Notes under the pieces: generated by a model
The model's input: the letters and a program-made list of their open reading frames with translations, nothing else
Told to the model about the DNA's origin: nothing
Database searches by the model: none
Program-made: the position numbers and the translations under genes
Assembly: GCA_937886325.1 (NCBI GenBank)
Contig: CALABV010000112.1
Coordinates: 1 to 19,149, forward strand
Direction of reading: 5' to 3'
DNA length: 19,149 nucleotides
Source of the DNA: an uncultured Geobacter sp.
Lineage (GTDB): Bacteria > Desulfobacterota > Desulfuromonadia > Geobacterales > Geobacteraceae
Shown here: one piece after another, positions 1 through 7,319 of the stretch
How positions within the stretch are numbered: position 1 is the stretch's first letter
How the letters are laid out: the number at the start of each line of letters is the position of its first letter

Positions 1-780
1 CAGGGAACCCGCCAGGTCGCCTATCTCGTCCTTGCTCGAAACAGGGAGTCGATCGGCAAGGTTTCCCTCATCAACCACCGAGCGCGCGAAAGCGGCCTCA
101 CTCGCCACGGACCGGGCGGCCGAGTGCAGCATGCTCCAGGCGATCAGCAGCACCAGCAGAAGGGTGCCGCCTCCCACGACGGCTCCCATCACAATGGTTT
201 TCCGGGCGTATCCAGTCGCACCGGATTCAGCGGCGCCGGCTTCCGTCCGCAGTGTGTCCGCCGCGGCGTCCAGTTCCGCGACAATCTTTTCATAGCGTGC
301 GGTCCGGGCGCCCGCCAGTTCCCCGGCGCGGCCCCTGTCTCCTCGCCGCACGGCGGGAAGCATTTCGTTTTCAAGGACTGTTGAAAGCTCGCTCCATATC
401 TTTCTTGCATCGGAGAGCGAGTCTTTTTTCCGTGACGGATCGTGTGAGAGGGAAGAAAACCCTGGTGGAATGGTTTGAACCAGTTTTTCGATGGCGGAGA
501 TCCTTTGGCGGATCTTCTCGCCGTCGGTTTCAGCCACGAGGCGCAACTCTTCCGTGCGCAGGCGGAGTATGTCGGCTTTCAGTCGGATGCTTGCGTCCAG
601 TTTCTCATGAAGAAGGGCGATGCCGCGGTAACCGGCGCCCCCGATCCCGACGCGATTGAGCGTCTGAATCCCCGCAAGCGCGATTATCAGGAAACCGATG
701 AGCAGTACGGCCATCAGCAGGAGCATTTTCGTCCGCAGACACATCGTTCCGAAGAATCTGTCAAGAAAGGCAACGCCCAT
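1..780 (-). CDS. Membrane sensor (chemoreceptor-like), N-terminal part, cut by window edge
   Basis: The 260 visible residues start at the ATG at 780 and run off the left edge. Order: cytoplasmic N-terminus with Arg/Lys, TM1 about 18-38, a helical periplasmic region about 39-190 (resembling a four-helix-bundle ligand domain, rich in E/R/K/L), TM2 about 194-215, then the start of a HAMP linker ending in DEIGDLAGSL (251-260), the usual closing motif of HAMP. This architecture fits a methyl-accepting chemotaxis protein, but the signalling domain lies outside the window, so a histidine kinase or diguanylate cyclase is possible. The start is supported by GGGGAG five bases upstream. The ATG overlaps the stop codon of the small upstream ORF (TGATG), implying translational coupling. 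Confidence 0.82.
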   Translation of the reverse strand, partial: MGVAFLDRFFGTMCLRTKMLLLMAVLLIGFLIIALAGIQTLNRVGIGGAGYRGIALLHEKLDASIRLKADILRLRTEELRLVAETDGEKIRQRISAIEKLVQTIPPGFSSLSHDPSRKKDSLSDARKIWSELSTVLENEMLPAVRRGDRGRAGELAGARTARYEKIVAELDAAADTLRTEAGAAESGATGYARKTIVMGAVVGGGTLLLVLLIAWSMLHSAARSVASEAAFARSVVDEGNLADRLPVSSKDEIGDLAGSL

Positions 781-917
781 CACTTCTCCCCTATCTTCCG
801 GAAATATTCATCGAGCGGGAATACTCCGACGCCGTCGCTCCCGTTCCAGCGGTTGTAAGCGAAAAACAGCACGGCGAAGACGGCCAAAAGCCATGAAAAC
901 TTGTGCACTTGTAGCAT
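780..917 (-). CDS. 45-residue single-pass membrane peptide coupled to the sensor gene
   Basis: Reads MLQVHKFSWLL... and ends LDEYFRKIGEK. A hydrophobic helix (about residues 7-20) is followed by an aromatic/Arg boundary (YNRW, 21-24), a Gly/Asp stretch and a charged amphipathic tail. Codons from about residue 12 onward carry G/C at the third position like the neighbouring genes. The TGA stop overlaps the ATG of the membrane sensor, typical of a coupled gene pair. I do not recognise a family. Weak points: no good Shine-Dalgarno before the ATG at 917, and a sigma70-like pair (TTGAAA 931-936, TACAAG 908-913, 17-bp spacer, minus strand) would start transcription inside the ORF. Either that promoter is chance, or the true start is further inside. 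Confidence 0.5.
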   Translation of the reverse strand: MLQVHKFSWLLAVFAVLFFAYNRWNGSDGVGVFPLDEYFRKIGEK

Positions 918-1066
918 CAGAAGGCTTTTTTTTCAAGGTAAAAAGCTCCTGAAAGGTTGATGTGGCTGAAATGACCGTCTTTATTCCGCACCGCCGGATT
1001 CGTCTTCCACCTTCCGCCGGCGCATGGGAACTCCGCGAATTCTTCATGGGGACCGGCGGCGGCTTT

Positions 1067-1096
1067 TTCAGGCCCATTCACGGGCCTGCGCCTGAA
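1067..1096. promoter_or_regulatory. Nested inverted repeats upstream of the resB promoter
   Basis: CAGGCCC (1069-1075) and GGGCCTG (1082-1088) form a 7-bp stem with loop ATTCAC. A second pair, TTCAGGC (1067-1073) and GCCTGAA (1090-1096), overlaps it. The block ends five bases before the -35 hexamer of resB, a position suited to an activator or repressor site. There is no T-run on the exit side in either direction, so it is not a convincing terminator. Confidence 0.35.
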
Positions 1097-1101
1097 TATC
1101 C

Positions 1102-1130
1102 TTGACAGAAAAGAGCACGGATATGACAAT
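1102..1130 (+). promoter_or_regulatory. Sigma70-type promoter for resB-resC
   Basis: A perfect TTGACA (1102-1107), a 17-bp spacer, and GACAAT (1125-1130, four of six to consensus). The predicted transcript would start near 1137, giving about 65 nt of leader before the resB start at 1202. Confidence 0.55.
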
Positions 1131-1201
1131 AACACGTTTTTTCACGGGATACCGGCGATGGCCGGTGAACGGATCCGAACGCCGCAACCGGGAGACTGCC
1201 C

Positions 1202-2572
1202 TTGGAATCTGGAACCAGCAGCATCGTCATGACCTTGTGGAGATTTTTCTGCTCGCTCAGGCTCACCATATTTCTCCTCATGGGTCTGGCAGCGGTTTCC
1301 ATCGTCGGGACGCTGATCCCGCAGAACGCCGCGCAGGAGGTCTATGGGGAAAAGTACGGTGAGACGGTTGCCCGCCTCTTCCACTTACTAACCATCGACG
1401 ACATGTATCATTCCTGGTGGTTTTACCTCCTCCTCGGCCTCCTGACGGTGAACATTATCGCCTGTTCCCTCCGCCGGGTCCGCCGGGACTGGCGCATGAT
1501 CGCTTCGCCGGTAACCGTTCTCGATGATGACCTGGAGAGTTCCCTGCCGTACGTCCGGGCGTGGGCTGCCGAACGTGGGGTGAAAGAGGTGGAGAGCGCG
1601 GCATCCGACCTCCTGCGAAGAGATTTTACCGCGCCGCGTGTCACCAGGTCGGGAGAAGAAATCCATCTCTTTGCGCGGAAGCAGCCTCTCGCCCGTTTCG
1701 GCGTCCATGCGCTCCATGCCGGCATTGTCGTCATTCTCACGGGTGTCGTGATCGGCTCCCTGCTCGGTTTCACCAAGGCGTTCGTGGAGATAGAGGAAAA
1801 GGGAGCGACCTCGACTGCCGCCAGTCGTTCCGGAGAGCCCATCGACCTGGGGTTCACGGTCCGGTGCGAAGAATTCTCCGTCTCCTATTACGATACCGGC
1901 GCCCCCAAAGAATACAGGAGCGTCCTGAGCATCGTGGATGGCGGAAAAACGGTGATCGAGAGAAAACCGGTCCTGGTGAACCATCCCCTCACCTACCGCG
2001 GGATCACCTTCTACCAGTCCGGGTACAACGCCGCGGCTTTCCTCTTTTCCGTCCGTGACAGGAAAACCGGCGTATCCACCAGGGTAGACGTGCGGGCTGG
2101 AGAAAAGGCCTCCCTCCCGAACGGGGACCAGGTGGTGGTGATGGACTCCGTCGACGAGGTCAGGGGGCATGCTCCCCGCTACTCCGGCCCTGCCGTTCAT
2201 GTGGCGGTCCTCCCTGTTGACGGCAGTCCGGAATCGTTCGTCCTCATGAAAAACCATCCGGACGTGAATGCAGACCGGGGAGGCGTGTATCAGCTCTCCT
2301 ACGGGGGCGTCTCCTCATGGAATACCGTGCTCCAGGTCGCCAGGGATCCGGGGGTCCCGGTTGTCTGGGGCGGATGCGTCCTCCTGGTGATCGGGTTCGG
2401 CATGACTTTTTTCATGTCCCACCGGCGAATCTGGATGCGGATTGGGAAAGAGCGTGTCGTGATGGCCGGATGCTCAGACAGGAACCAGTCGGCGTTCCTC
2501 ATGTTCTTCGACGACGTGGCGGAGGCGCTGAAAAAAGCTTCCTCACGAGCGGATACTACCAGCAAACCCTGA
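1202..2572 (+). CDS. resB: Cytochrome c maturation protein ResB (CcsB type)
   Basis: 456 residues. ResB pairs with ResC/CcsA to move heme across the inner membrane and attach it to apocytochrome c (system II). Membrane segments about 17-38, 70-89, 167-190 and 385-405; the large loop between the last two would be periplasmic. Recognisable family blocks are GTLIPQN (36-42), the HALHAG stretch with His169 and His172 as candidate heme ligands, VNHPLTYRGITFYQSGY (259-275), and the C-terminal block VARDPGVPVVWGG (379-391). The TTG start has GGGAG seven bases upstream; the internal ATG at 1229 lacks such a site but remains possible. The stop is 16 nt before resC, so the two are almost certainly cotranscribed. 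Confidence 0.93.
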   Translation: MESGTSSIVMTLWRFFCSLRLTIFLLMGLAAVSIVGTLIPQNAAQEVYGEKYGETVARLFHLLTIDDMYHSWWFYLLLGLLTVNIIACSLRRVRRDWRMIASPVTVLDDDLESSLPYVRAWAAERGVKEVESAASDLLRRDFTAPRVTRSGEEIHLFARKQPLARFGVHALHAGIVVILTGVVIGSLLGFTKAFVEIEEKGATSTAASRSGEPIDLGFTVRCEEFSVSYYDTGAPKEYRSVLSIVDGGKTVIERKPVLVNHPLTYRGITFYQSGYNAAAFLFSVRDRKTGVSTRVDVRAGEKASLPNGDQVVVMDSVDEVRGHAPRYSGPAVHVAVLPVDGSPESFVLMKNHPDVNADRGGVYQLSYGGVSSWNTVLQVARDPGVPVVWGGCVLLVIGFGMTFFMSHRRIWMRIGKERVVMAGCSDRNQSAFLMFFDDVAEALKKASSRADTTSKP

Positions 2573-2588
2573 TTCGGAGGTACACCGA

Positions 2589-3533
2589 ATGCCCGGTACA
2601 CAATCCGGCATGCTGTCGGTCACGTTTTTTACCACTACGACGCTCTGCTATTTTCTGGCCATGGTGTCGTACGTCGTCCATCTCGTCACCGGAAAACGGC
2701 CGGTCGGCATCCTTGCCGACTCACTGGCGTTTTTCGGCTTTGTTCTCCACACCGCGGCCATAGGCTTGCGCTGGAAGGCGTCTTACGAGATGGGGTACGG
2801 TCATGTTCCCCTGTCCAATCTCTATGAGTCGTTAGTGTTTTTCGCCTGGACGGTAGTGCTGCTCTACGGGCTGTTCGAGGTCAGATACAGATATCGATCC
2901 GTGGGCGCTTTCGTCCTTCCCGTGGCCTTTCTTACAATGGCCTTTGCCCAGTACGGCGCTCCCCTGGTGCGTTCCGCCGGGTCGCTCATGGGAAGCGAAG
3001 CGCTCGGAAATTTCTCCATCCCCGCCGGAATCCAGGCGCTGGTTCCCGCATTGCAGAGCGACTGGCTCCTCTACCATGTGGTAACCTGCTTCCTCGGGTA
3101 CGCGGGATTCGCGGTGGGCGCCGCGGTTTCGGTCATGTACCTTGTAAGGTCCCGGAAGGGAACCCGTGACGGCCGCGCCGGCGGCGCTGACACGGCGGAC
3201 GGGATTCTTTCCCTTTCCCCTCCCGCCGAGGTGCTGGACAGGATCAATTACCAGGCAATCCTGATCGGGTTCCCGCTCCTGACCCTCGGGATTATTACCG
3301 GCGCCGTCTGGGCCAACTACGCCTGGGGCTCTTACTGGAGCTGGGATCCCAAGGAGACCTGGTCCCTGATTGTCTGGTTCATTTACGCCGCATTCCTCCA
3401 TGCCCGGCTGACGCGGGGGTGGGCCGGCAGGCGGGCCGCGATCCTTTCCATCGTCGGTTTCTGCGCCACGGTTTTCTGTTACCTCGGGGTGAACCTTCTC
3501 CTTCCCGGTCTGCACAGCTACGGGGGAGGGTGA
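2589..3533 (+). CDS. resC: Cytochrome c maturation protein ResC (CcsA type, WWD heme handler)
   Basis: 314 residues, about eight membrane helices. The heme-handling WWD block is intact (WANYAWGSYWSWDPKETWSL, 241-260). His163, before the WWD block, and His309, after it, fit the two periplasmic heme-ligand histidines of the family; His271 in LHAR fits the conserved membrane histidine. The N-terminal conserved segment GHVPLSNLYESLVFFAW is at 71-87. With ResB it forms the heme lyase complex for c-type cytochromes, as expected in a cytochrome-rich respirer. The ATG is preceded by GGAGG at 8 nt. The C-terminus stops shortly after His309. Confidence 0.95.
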   Translation: MPGTQSGMLSVTFFTTTTLCYFLAMVSYVVHLVTGKRPVGILADSLAFFGFVLHTAAIGLRWKASYEMGYGHVPLSNLYESLVFFAWTVVLLYGLFEVRYRYRSVGAFVLPVAFLTMAFAQYGAPLVRSAGSLMGSEALGNFSIPAGIQALVPALQSDWLLYHVVTCFLGYAGFAVGAAVSVMYLVRSRKGTRDGRAGGADTADGILSLSPPAEVLDRINYQAILIGFPLLTLGIITGAVWANYAWGSYWSWDPKETWSLIVWFIYAAFLHARLTRGWAGRRAAILSIVGFCATVFCYLGVNLLLPGLHSYGGG

Positions 3534-3562
3534 GGGGAGGTTTCCGGAACGGCGATGCGCCC

Positions 3563-3591
3563 TTTACTGTCGCAAGACCCGCGACTACGAT
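3563..3591 (+). promoter_or_regulatory. Candidate promoter with an operator-like spacer before the ABC/glycosyltransferase operon
   Basis: TTTACT (3563-3568) and TACGAT (3586-3591) are 17 bp apart, each four of six to sigma70 consensus. The spacer is exactly an inverted repeat, GTCGC-N7-GCGAC (3569-3585). It lies in the 127-nt gap between resC and the exporter gene, the only large gap in this plus-strand block. Confidence 0.4.
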
Positions 3592-3660
3592 ATTTTCCAT
3601 GGCGGCATCCGAGGGTGTCGCGGAACGAAGAAGGATTTCCGAAACAATGGTGAGTACTTC

Positions 3661-5373
3661 ATGAACTGGCCGGCCTGGCGATATTACTGCCGATTATACA
3701 AAGGTTCCTACCATCTGCTTTTTTTCGGCATCATGGGCTCCCTTGCGCAATCGGCGGCGCTCTTCCCCATTCTCCTGCTGGTCCGGTACGGATTTGACGT
3801 GCTCATTCCCGGCAGGAAGGTGTCGCTACTGATACTGGTGGGGATTGCCGTTTTCCTGCTCTATGCCGCGAATATCTGCCTGGGTCTGCTGGTCAGGTAC
3901 ATCATTCTCAAGATAACCAAGGAATCGATCCAGCTGTTCCGCATGGAACTTCTGAAGAAATTCTATGCCTTTTCCCGATCCTACTACGGCAAGGTGGACC
4001 GGAGCAGGCTTCATTCGATCGTTGTGCAGGATACGCGCCGTCTCGACATGATGAGCAATGCCCTGATAGGTCAGGTCCTGCCGACATTTCTCGTGTGTAC
4101 GGCCCTCAGCGTTGTGCTGGCCGTCTATAACTGGTTCCTGTTCCTGATACTGTTCTGCCTGTTCCCCCCCACCTTCTTTTTCAGCAGGACTATCGGCAAA
4201 CGGGTGAAGAGATCGGTGAAGGTGAGCCACCAGAGCTTTGAGACCTTCAGCAAGGGTGTGCTGTTCATCCTGCAGAAGATGGATTTCACCCGGATCCAGG
4301 CTTCCGAAGACTACGAAATGAAAAGGCAGCTGGAGTACCTGCGGGACGAATGCCGTTCGAGCAGTGCCATGGCCTGGCTGCAGACGCTGTACTCCCGTGG
4401 AAACAACCTCGTCCTGGCTTCCATGGGGGTGATTATCCTGATTGTCGGAGGGAGCGCAGTGAGCTCCGGAACCATGACCATCGGCGCGCTGCTTTCCTTC
4501 TACGTGACGGTGGGACTGATGCGGGATCACCTGAACGCCACCTTTGATGTCGTTCCCCAGATTATCGAGGGCGCCGAGTCATTGAACACGCTGTACGGGC
4601 TCCTGCGGGAGACGGATACGACACCCTATACCGGGAAGAAAAAGATTGATTTCGAAGGAAGAATAGGTATCAGCGATGTGAGTTTTACCTATGGCGAACG
4701 GCAGATACTGAAGAACATCAATCTTGAAATCAGCCCCGGCGAGATCGTGGCGGTGATCGGCGGCAACGGAGCGGGCAAGAGCACGCTCACCTACCTCATC
4801 CTCGGTTTCTACCTCCCCCAGGAAGGCGCCCTCTTCGCGGACGGACATCCGTTCACCAGGCTGGACATGGTCCATCTGCGCCGTCAGATGGGGGTTGTGA
4901 CCCAGGATCCGATGATGTTCGACGGCACCATTCTGCAGAACATCACCTACGGCAGCCCGGAGGTCGACCTGGAGCAGGTGATCCATGCCGCCCGGCTGGC
5001 AACCGCCGATGATTTCATCCGGGACCTTCCCGACGGTTACGAGACTCTGGTGGGTGACAACGGAGTGCTCCTTTCCGGCGGGCAGCGGCAACGCATTTCC
5101 ATTGCCCGCGCCCTGTTGCGCAGGCCGAAGCTCCTTATCCTCGACGAGCCGTCCAACCACATCGATTCGGCCACCGTCGGTATGCTGATGCATAACCTGA
5201 AAGGGATGACCCCGTGCCCGACGACCCTTATCATCAGCCATGACCGGGAAGTGGTGCGCCATGCCCAGCATACCTACATCATTAAGGAAGGCATGCTTCG
5301 GGAAGGGGACTTTCCCGACATCCATCCTTCTGGAACGGGAAAGGAAAAGGCTTCGGCGCTTCAAACCTCCTGA
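3661..5373 (+). CDS. ABC exporter half-transporter (membrane domain fused to ATPase)
   Basis: 570 residues. A membrane domain with about six helices (about 18-42, 56-80, 135-155, 158-175, 245-265, 270-290) is followed by an ATPase domain (about 333-550). The ATPase has Walker A GGNGAGKST (367-375), Q-loop Gln415, signature LSGGQ (471-475), Walker B LLILDEP with catalytic Glu496, and H-loop His527, so it should be active. The usual exporter D-loop (SALD) is replaced by SNHID (498-502), closer to the ABC-F style TNHLD. It should act as a homodimer in the inner membrane. Its substrate is unknown; the three glycosyltransferases downstream point to a lipid-linked sugar or glycolipid. The start codon has only a weak GGTGAG site upstream. 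Confidence 0.88.
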   Translation: MNWPAWRYYCRLYKGSYHLLFFGIMGSLAQSAALFPILLLVRYGFDVLIPGRKVSLLILVGIAVFLLYAANICLGLLVRYIILKITKESIQLFRMELLKKFYAFSRSYYGKVDRSRLHSIVVQDTRRLDMMSNALIGQVLPTFLVCTALSVVLAVYNWFLFLILFCLFPPTFFFSRTIGKRVKRSVKVSHQSFETFSKGVLFILQKMDFTRIQASEDYEMKRQLEYLRDECRSSSAMAWLQTLYSRGNNLVLASMGVIILIVGGSAVSSGTMTIGALLSFYVTVGLMRDHLNATFDVVPQIIEGAESLNTLYGLLRETDTTPYTGKKKIDFEGRIGISDVSFTYGERQILKNINLEISPGEIVAVIGGNGAGKSTLTYLILGFYLPQEGALFADGHPFTRLDMVHLRRQMGVVTQDPMMFDGTILQNITYGSPEVDLEQVIHAARLATADDFIRDLPDGYETLVGDNGVLLSGGQRQRISIARALLRRPKLLILDEPSNHIDSATVGMLMHNLKGMTPCPTTLIISHDREVVRHAQHTYIIKEGMLREGDFPDIHPSGTGKEKASALQTS

Positions 5374-5392
5374 CCGGCGTTGGAGCATGTAC

Positions 5393-6352
5393 ATGACGCA
5401 GGCGACATTTTCCATCATCATCCCGGTCAAGCCGGGCGGCGCGGTGCGGGCACTCGAAGCCCTGCGTCGTGTCGATTATCCCGCGGAGGATTTCGAGGTG
5501 CTTGTCGCCGAGGGCAGATGCCCGAGCCTCCAGCGCAACCTGGCCGCCGGGGAGGCGAAGGGTGAATACCTCTATTTCCTGGATGACGATTCCCTGGTTG
5601 CGCCGGATTTTCTGCGTCGTGCGGCCGCCTGCTACGAAAAAAGATACATTGTTGCCGTGGGAGGGCCTTCCCTTACCCCGGAAGACGATTCCCCCCTGCA
5701 GCAGGCATTCGGGCTGGCCCTGGCGTCTCCATTCGGCGGTGGTGCGGTCCGGAACCGGTACCGGCGCTTCGGCGCGCTTCGAGAGACCGGCGACCATGAG
5801 CTGATCCTCTGCAATCTCAGTATCTCCGCAACGGTGTTCCGGGAGGCGGGAGGCTTTGACAGGCGGCTCTATCCCAATGAAGAGAACGAACTGCTGGTAA
5901 GGCTGGCGCGGAAGGGGCTGAAGCTGTTCCATGACCCGGACCTGGCGGTGATGCGCAGCCAGCGGCCGGGCTTCCGGGCCTTTTTCCGCCAGCTTTTCGG
6001 GTATGGACGGGGTCGTGCCCAGCAGATCCTGCTGGGCGGGGGCTGCGGCCTCGCGAACTTCGTCCCGTCCGCCTTTCTCCTCTACCTGCTGTCCCTTCCC
6101 CTGCTGGGCAAGCCTGTTTACTATCTGCCCCTTTTATGCTACCTAGGGATGGCGCTCCTCTTCGCGTTTATTGCCGGGCTCCGCGGCGGGAAAACAGCGC
6201 CGGCCCTCCTTCTTCCGGTTGTCTTTCCCGCCCTGCATCTGTGCTACGGCGCCGGGGTTGTCTGGGGGTTGATCGCTTTCGGCATTGCGAAGCGGATACC
6301 GCCCCACGGCGAGGTGACCGTGAAGCGGGTAAAAGGTTTTGCTGAATCATGA
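5393..6352 (+). CDS. Family 2 glycosyltransferase with C-terminal membrane segments
   Basis: 319 residues from the ATG at 5393, which has GGAG seven bases upstream; the ATG at 5387 has that GGAG only 1 nt away. The frame is open further upstream to 5240, but that would lie inside the ABC gene. A GT-A catalytic domain begins with SIIIPVK (7-13) and has the metal-binding DDD at 64-66 (YFLDDDSLV). NEENELLVRLARKG (162-175) occupies the place of the usual ED-x-(D/E)-L-x-x-R acceptor region. Hydrophobic helices follow at about 222-262 and 268-298. This layout suggests a membrane-bound enzyme adding a sugar to a lipid-linked acceptor on the cytoplasmic face. It starts 19 nt after the exporter gene. 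Confidence 0.85.
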   Translation: MTQATFSIIIPVKPGGAVRALEALRRVDYPAEDFEVLVAEGRCPSLQRNLAAGEAKGEYLYFLDDDSLVAPDFLRRAAACYEKRYIVAVGGPSLTPEDDSPLQQAFGLALASPFGGGAVRNRYRRFGALRETGDHELILCNLSISATVFREAGGFDRRLYPNEENELLVRLARKGLKLFHDPDLAVMRSQRPGFRAFFRQLFGYGRGRAQQILLGGGCGLANFVPSAFLLYLLSLPLLGKPVYYLPLLCYLGMALLFAFIAGLRGGKTAPALLLPVVFPALHLCYGAGVVWGLIAFGIAKRIPPHGEVTVKRVKGFAES

Positions 6353-6374
6353 TTTCTGTGAAAGGTGGTAGTGA

Positions 6375-7319
6375 GTGGATCTGAGCATCGTAGTTCCCGT
6401 CTACAACGAGGAGGAAAATATTCACGGCATTCACCGCGAGGTGACGGCCGCCCTCGACGGGACCGGGATTGACTTCGAGCTGATCCTGGTGGACGACGGA
6501 TCAACGGACGGGTCGTTCCGTAATCTGCGGGAGATTGCAGCGGCGGATGACCGGGTCAAGGTGATCCGGTTCCGGCGGAATTTCGGTCAGACCGCGGCCA
6601 TGGCCGCCGGTTTCGATGCGGCGTCCGGCAGAGTCGTGATTCCCATGGACGGCGACCTGCAGAACGATCCGGCCGATATCCCGCGGCTCCTGTCGAAAAT
6701 TGACGAGGGATACGACGTGGTGTCGGGATGGCGCAGGGACAGAAAGGACGCCTTCCTCAACCGGATACTGCCCTCCATCCTGGCCAACCGCTTCATCTCC
6801 GGCATGACCGGCATCCGGCTCCACGACTACGGCTGTACCCTGAAGGCGTACCGCCGCGAGGTTCTGGACGGGATCAACCTCTACGGCGAGATGCACCGCT
6901 TCGTGCCCGCCCTCGTCTCCCAGGTGGGGGCGCGGGTGACGGAGCTTGCCGTAAACCACCGTCCGCGGCTTCACGGCAAGAGCAAGTACGGCATCTTCCG
7001 CACCCTGCGGGTGATCCTCGACCTGCTCACGGTGAAATTCCTCCTCAACTACTCCACCCGGCCCATCCAGCTTTTCGGCAGGCTCGGCGTCTACACCCTG
7101 GCGGCTTCGCTCCTGAGCGGAGGCCTGACGATCTACATGAAGTTCTTCCAGCACACCAGCATGAACCGCAATCCCCTTCTCCTCCTCACCGCCCTCCTCC
7201 TGTTCATGGGGGTGCAGTTCATCGTGCTCGGCCTTCTGGGGGAACTGAACGCCCGCACCTACTATGAGGCCCAGGGGAAACCGATCTACGTGGTGAAGGA
7301 AAAGATCAATCTTGGCTGA
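6375..7319 (+). CDS. Polyprenyl-phosphate glycosyltransferase, GtrB/ArnC/DPMS-like (family 2)
   Basis: 314 residues with a GTG start at 6375 and GGTGG six bases upstream. The catalytic domain has SIVVPVYNEEENI (4-16), VDDGSTDGS (39-47) and the metal-binding MDGDLQNDP (91-99). The HRPRLHGKSKYG segment (195-206) is typical of polyprenyl-phosphate sugar synthases. Two C-terminal helices (about 231-253 and 266-290) fit the GtrB/ArnC/DPM1 architecture. The expected reaction is transfer of a sugar from a nucleotide donor to undecaprenyl phosphate; the sugar cannot be read from sequence. The 3' end overlaps the next gene by 8 nt. Confidence 0.88.
   Translation: MDLSIVVPVYNEEENIHGIHREVTAALDGTGIDFELILVDDGSTDGSFRNLREIAAADDRVKVIRFRRNFGQTAAMAAGFDAASGRVVIPMDGDLQNDPADIPRLLSKIDEGYDVVSGWRRDRKDAFLNRILPSILANRFISGMTGIRLHDYGCTLKAYRREVLDGINLYGEMHRFVPALVSQVGARVTELAVNHRPRLHGKSKYGIFRTLRVILDLLTVKFLLNYSTRPIQLFGRLGVYTLAASLLSGGLTIYMKFFQHTSMNRNPLLLLTALLLFMGVQFIVLGLLGELNARTYYEAQGKPIYVVKEKINLG

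Noticed and set aside
808..1077. 89-codon frame on the minus strand overlapping the small membrane peptide
   Set aside because: An internal TTG with an AGGAG nearby is tempting, but the product is Arg-rich and featureless, while the overlapping frame gives a membrane helix and stop-start coupling to the sensor.
1388..2257. 289-codon open frame on the minus strand
   Set aside because: Mirror of the resB coding frame; no domain, no plausible ribosome site context.
4579..5430. 283-codon open frame on the minus strand
   Set aside because: Antisense to the ABC exporter ATPase domain, whose motifs are all intact.
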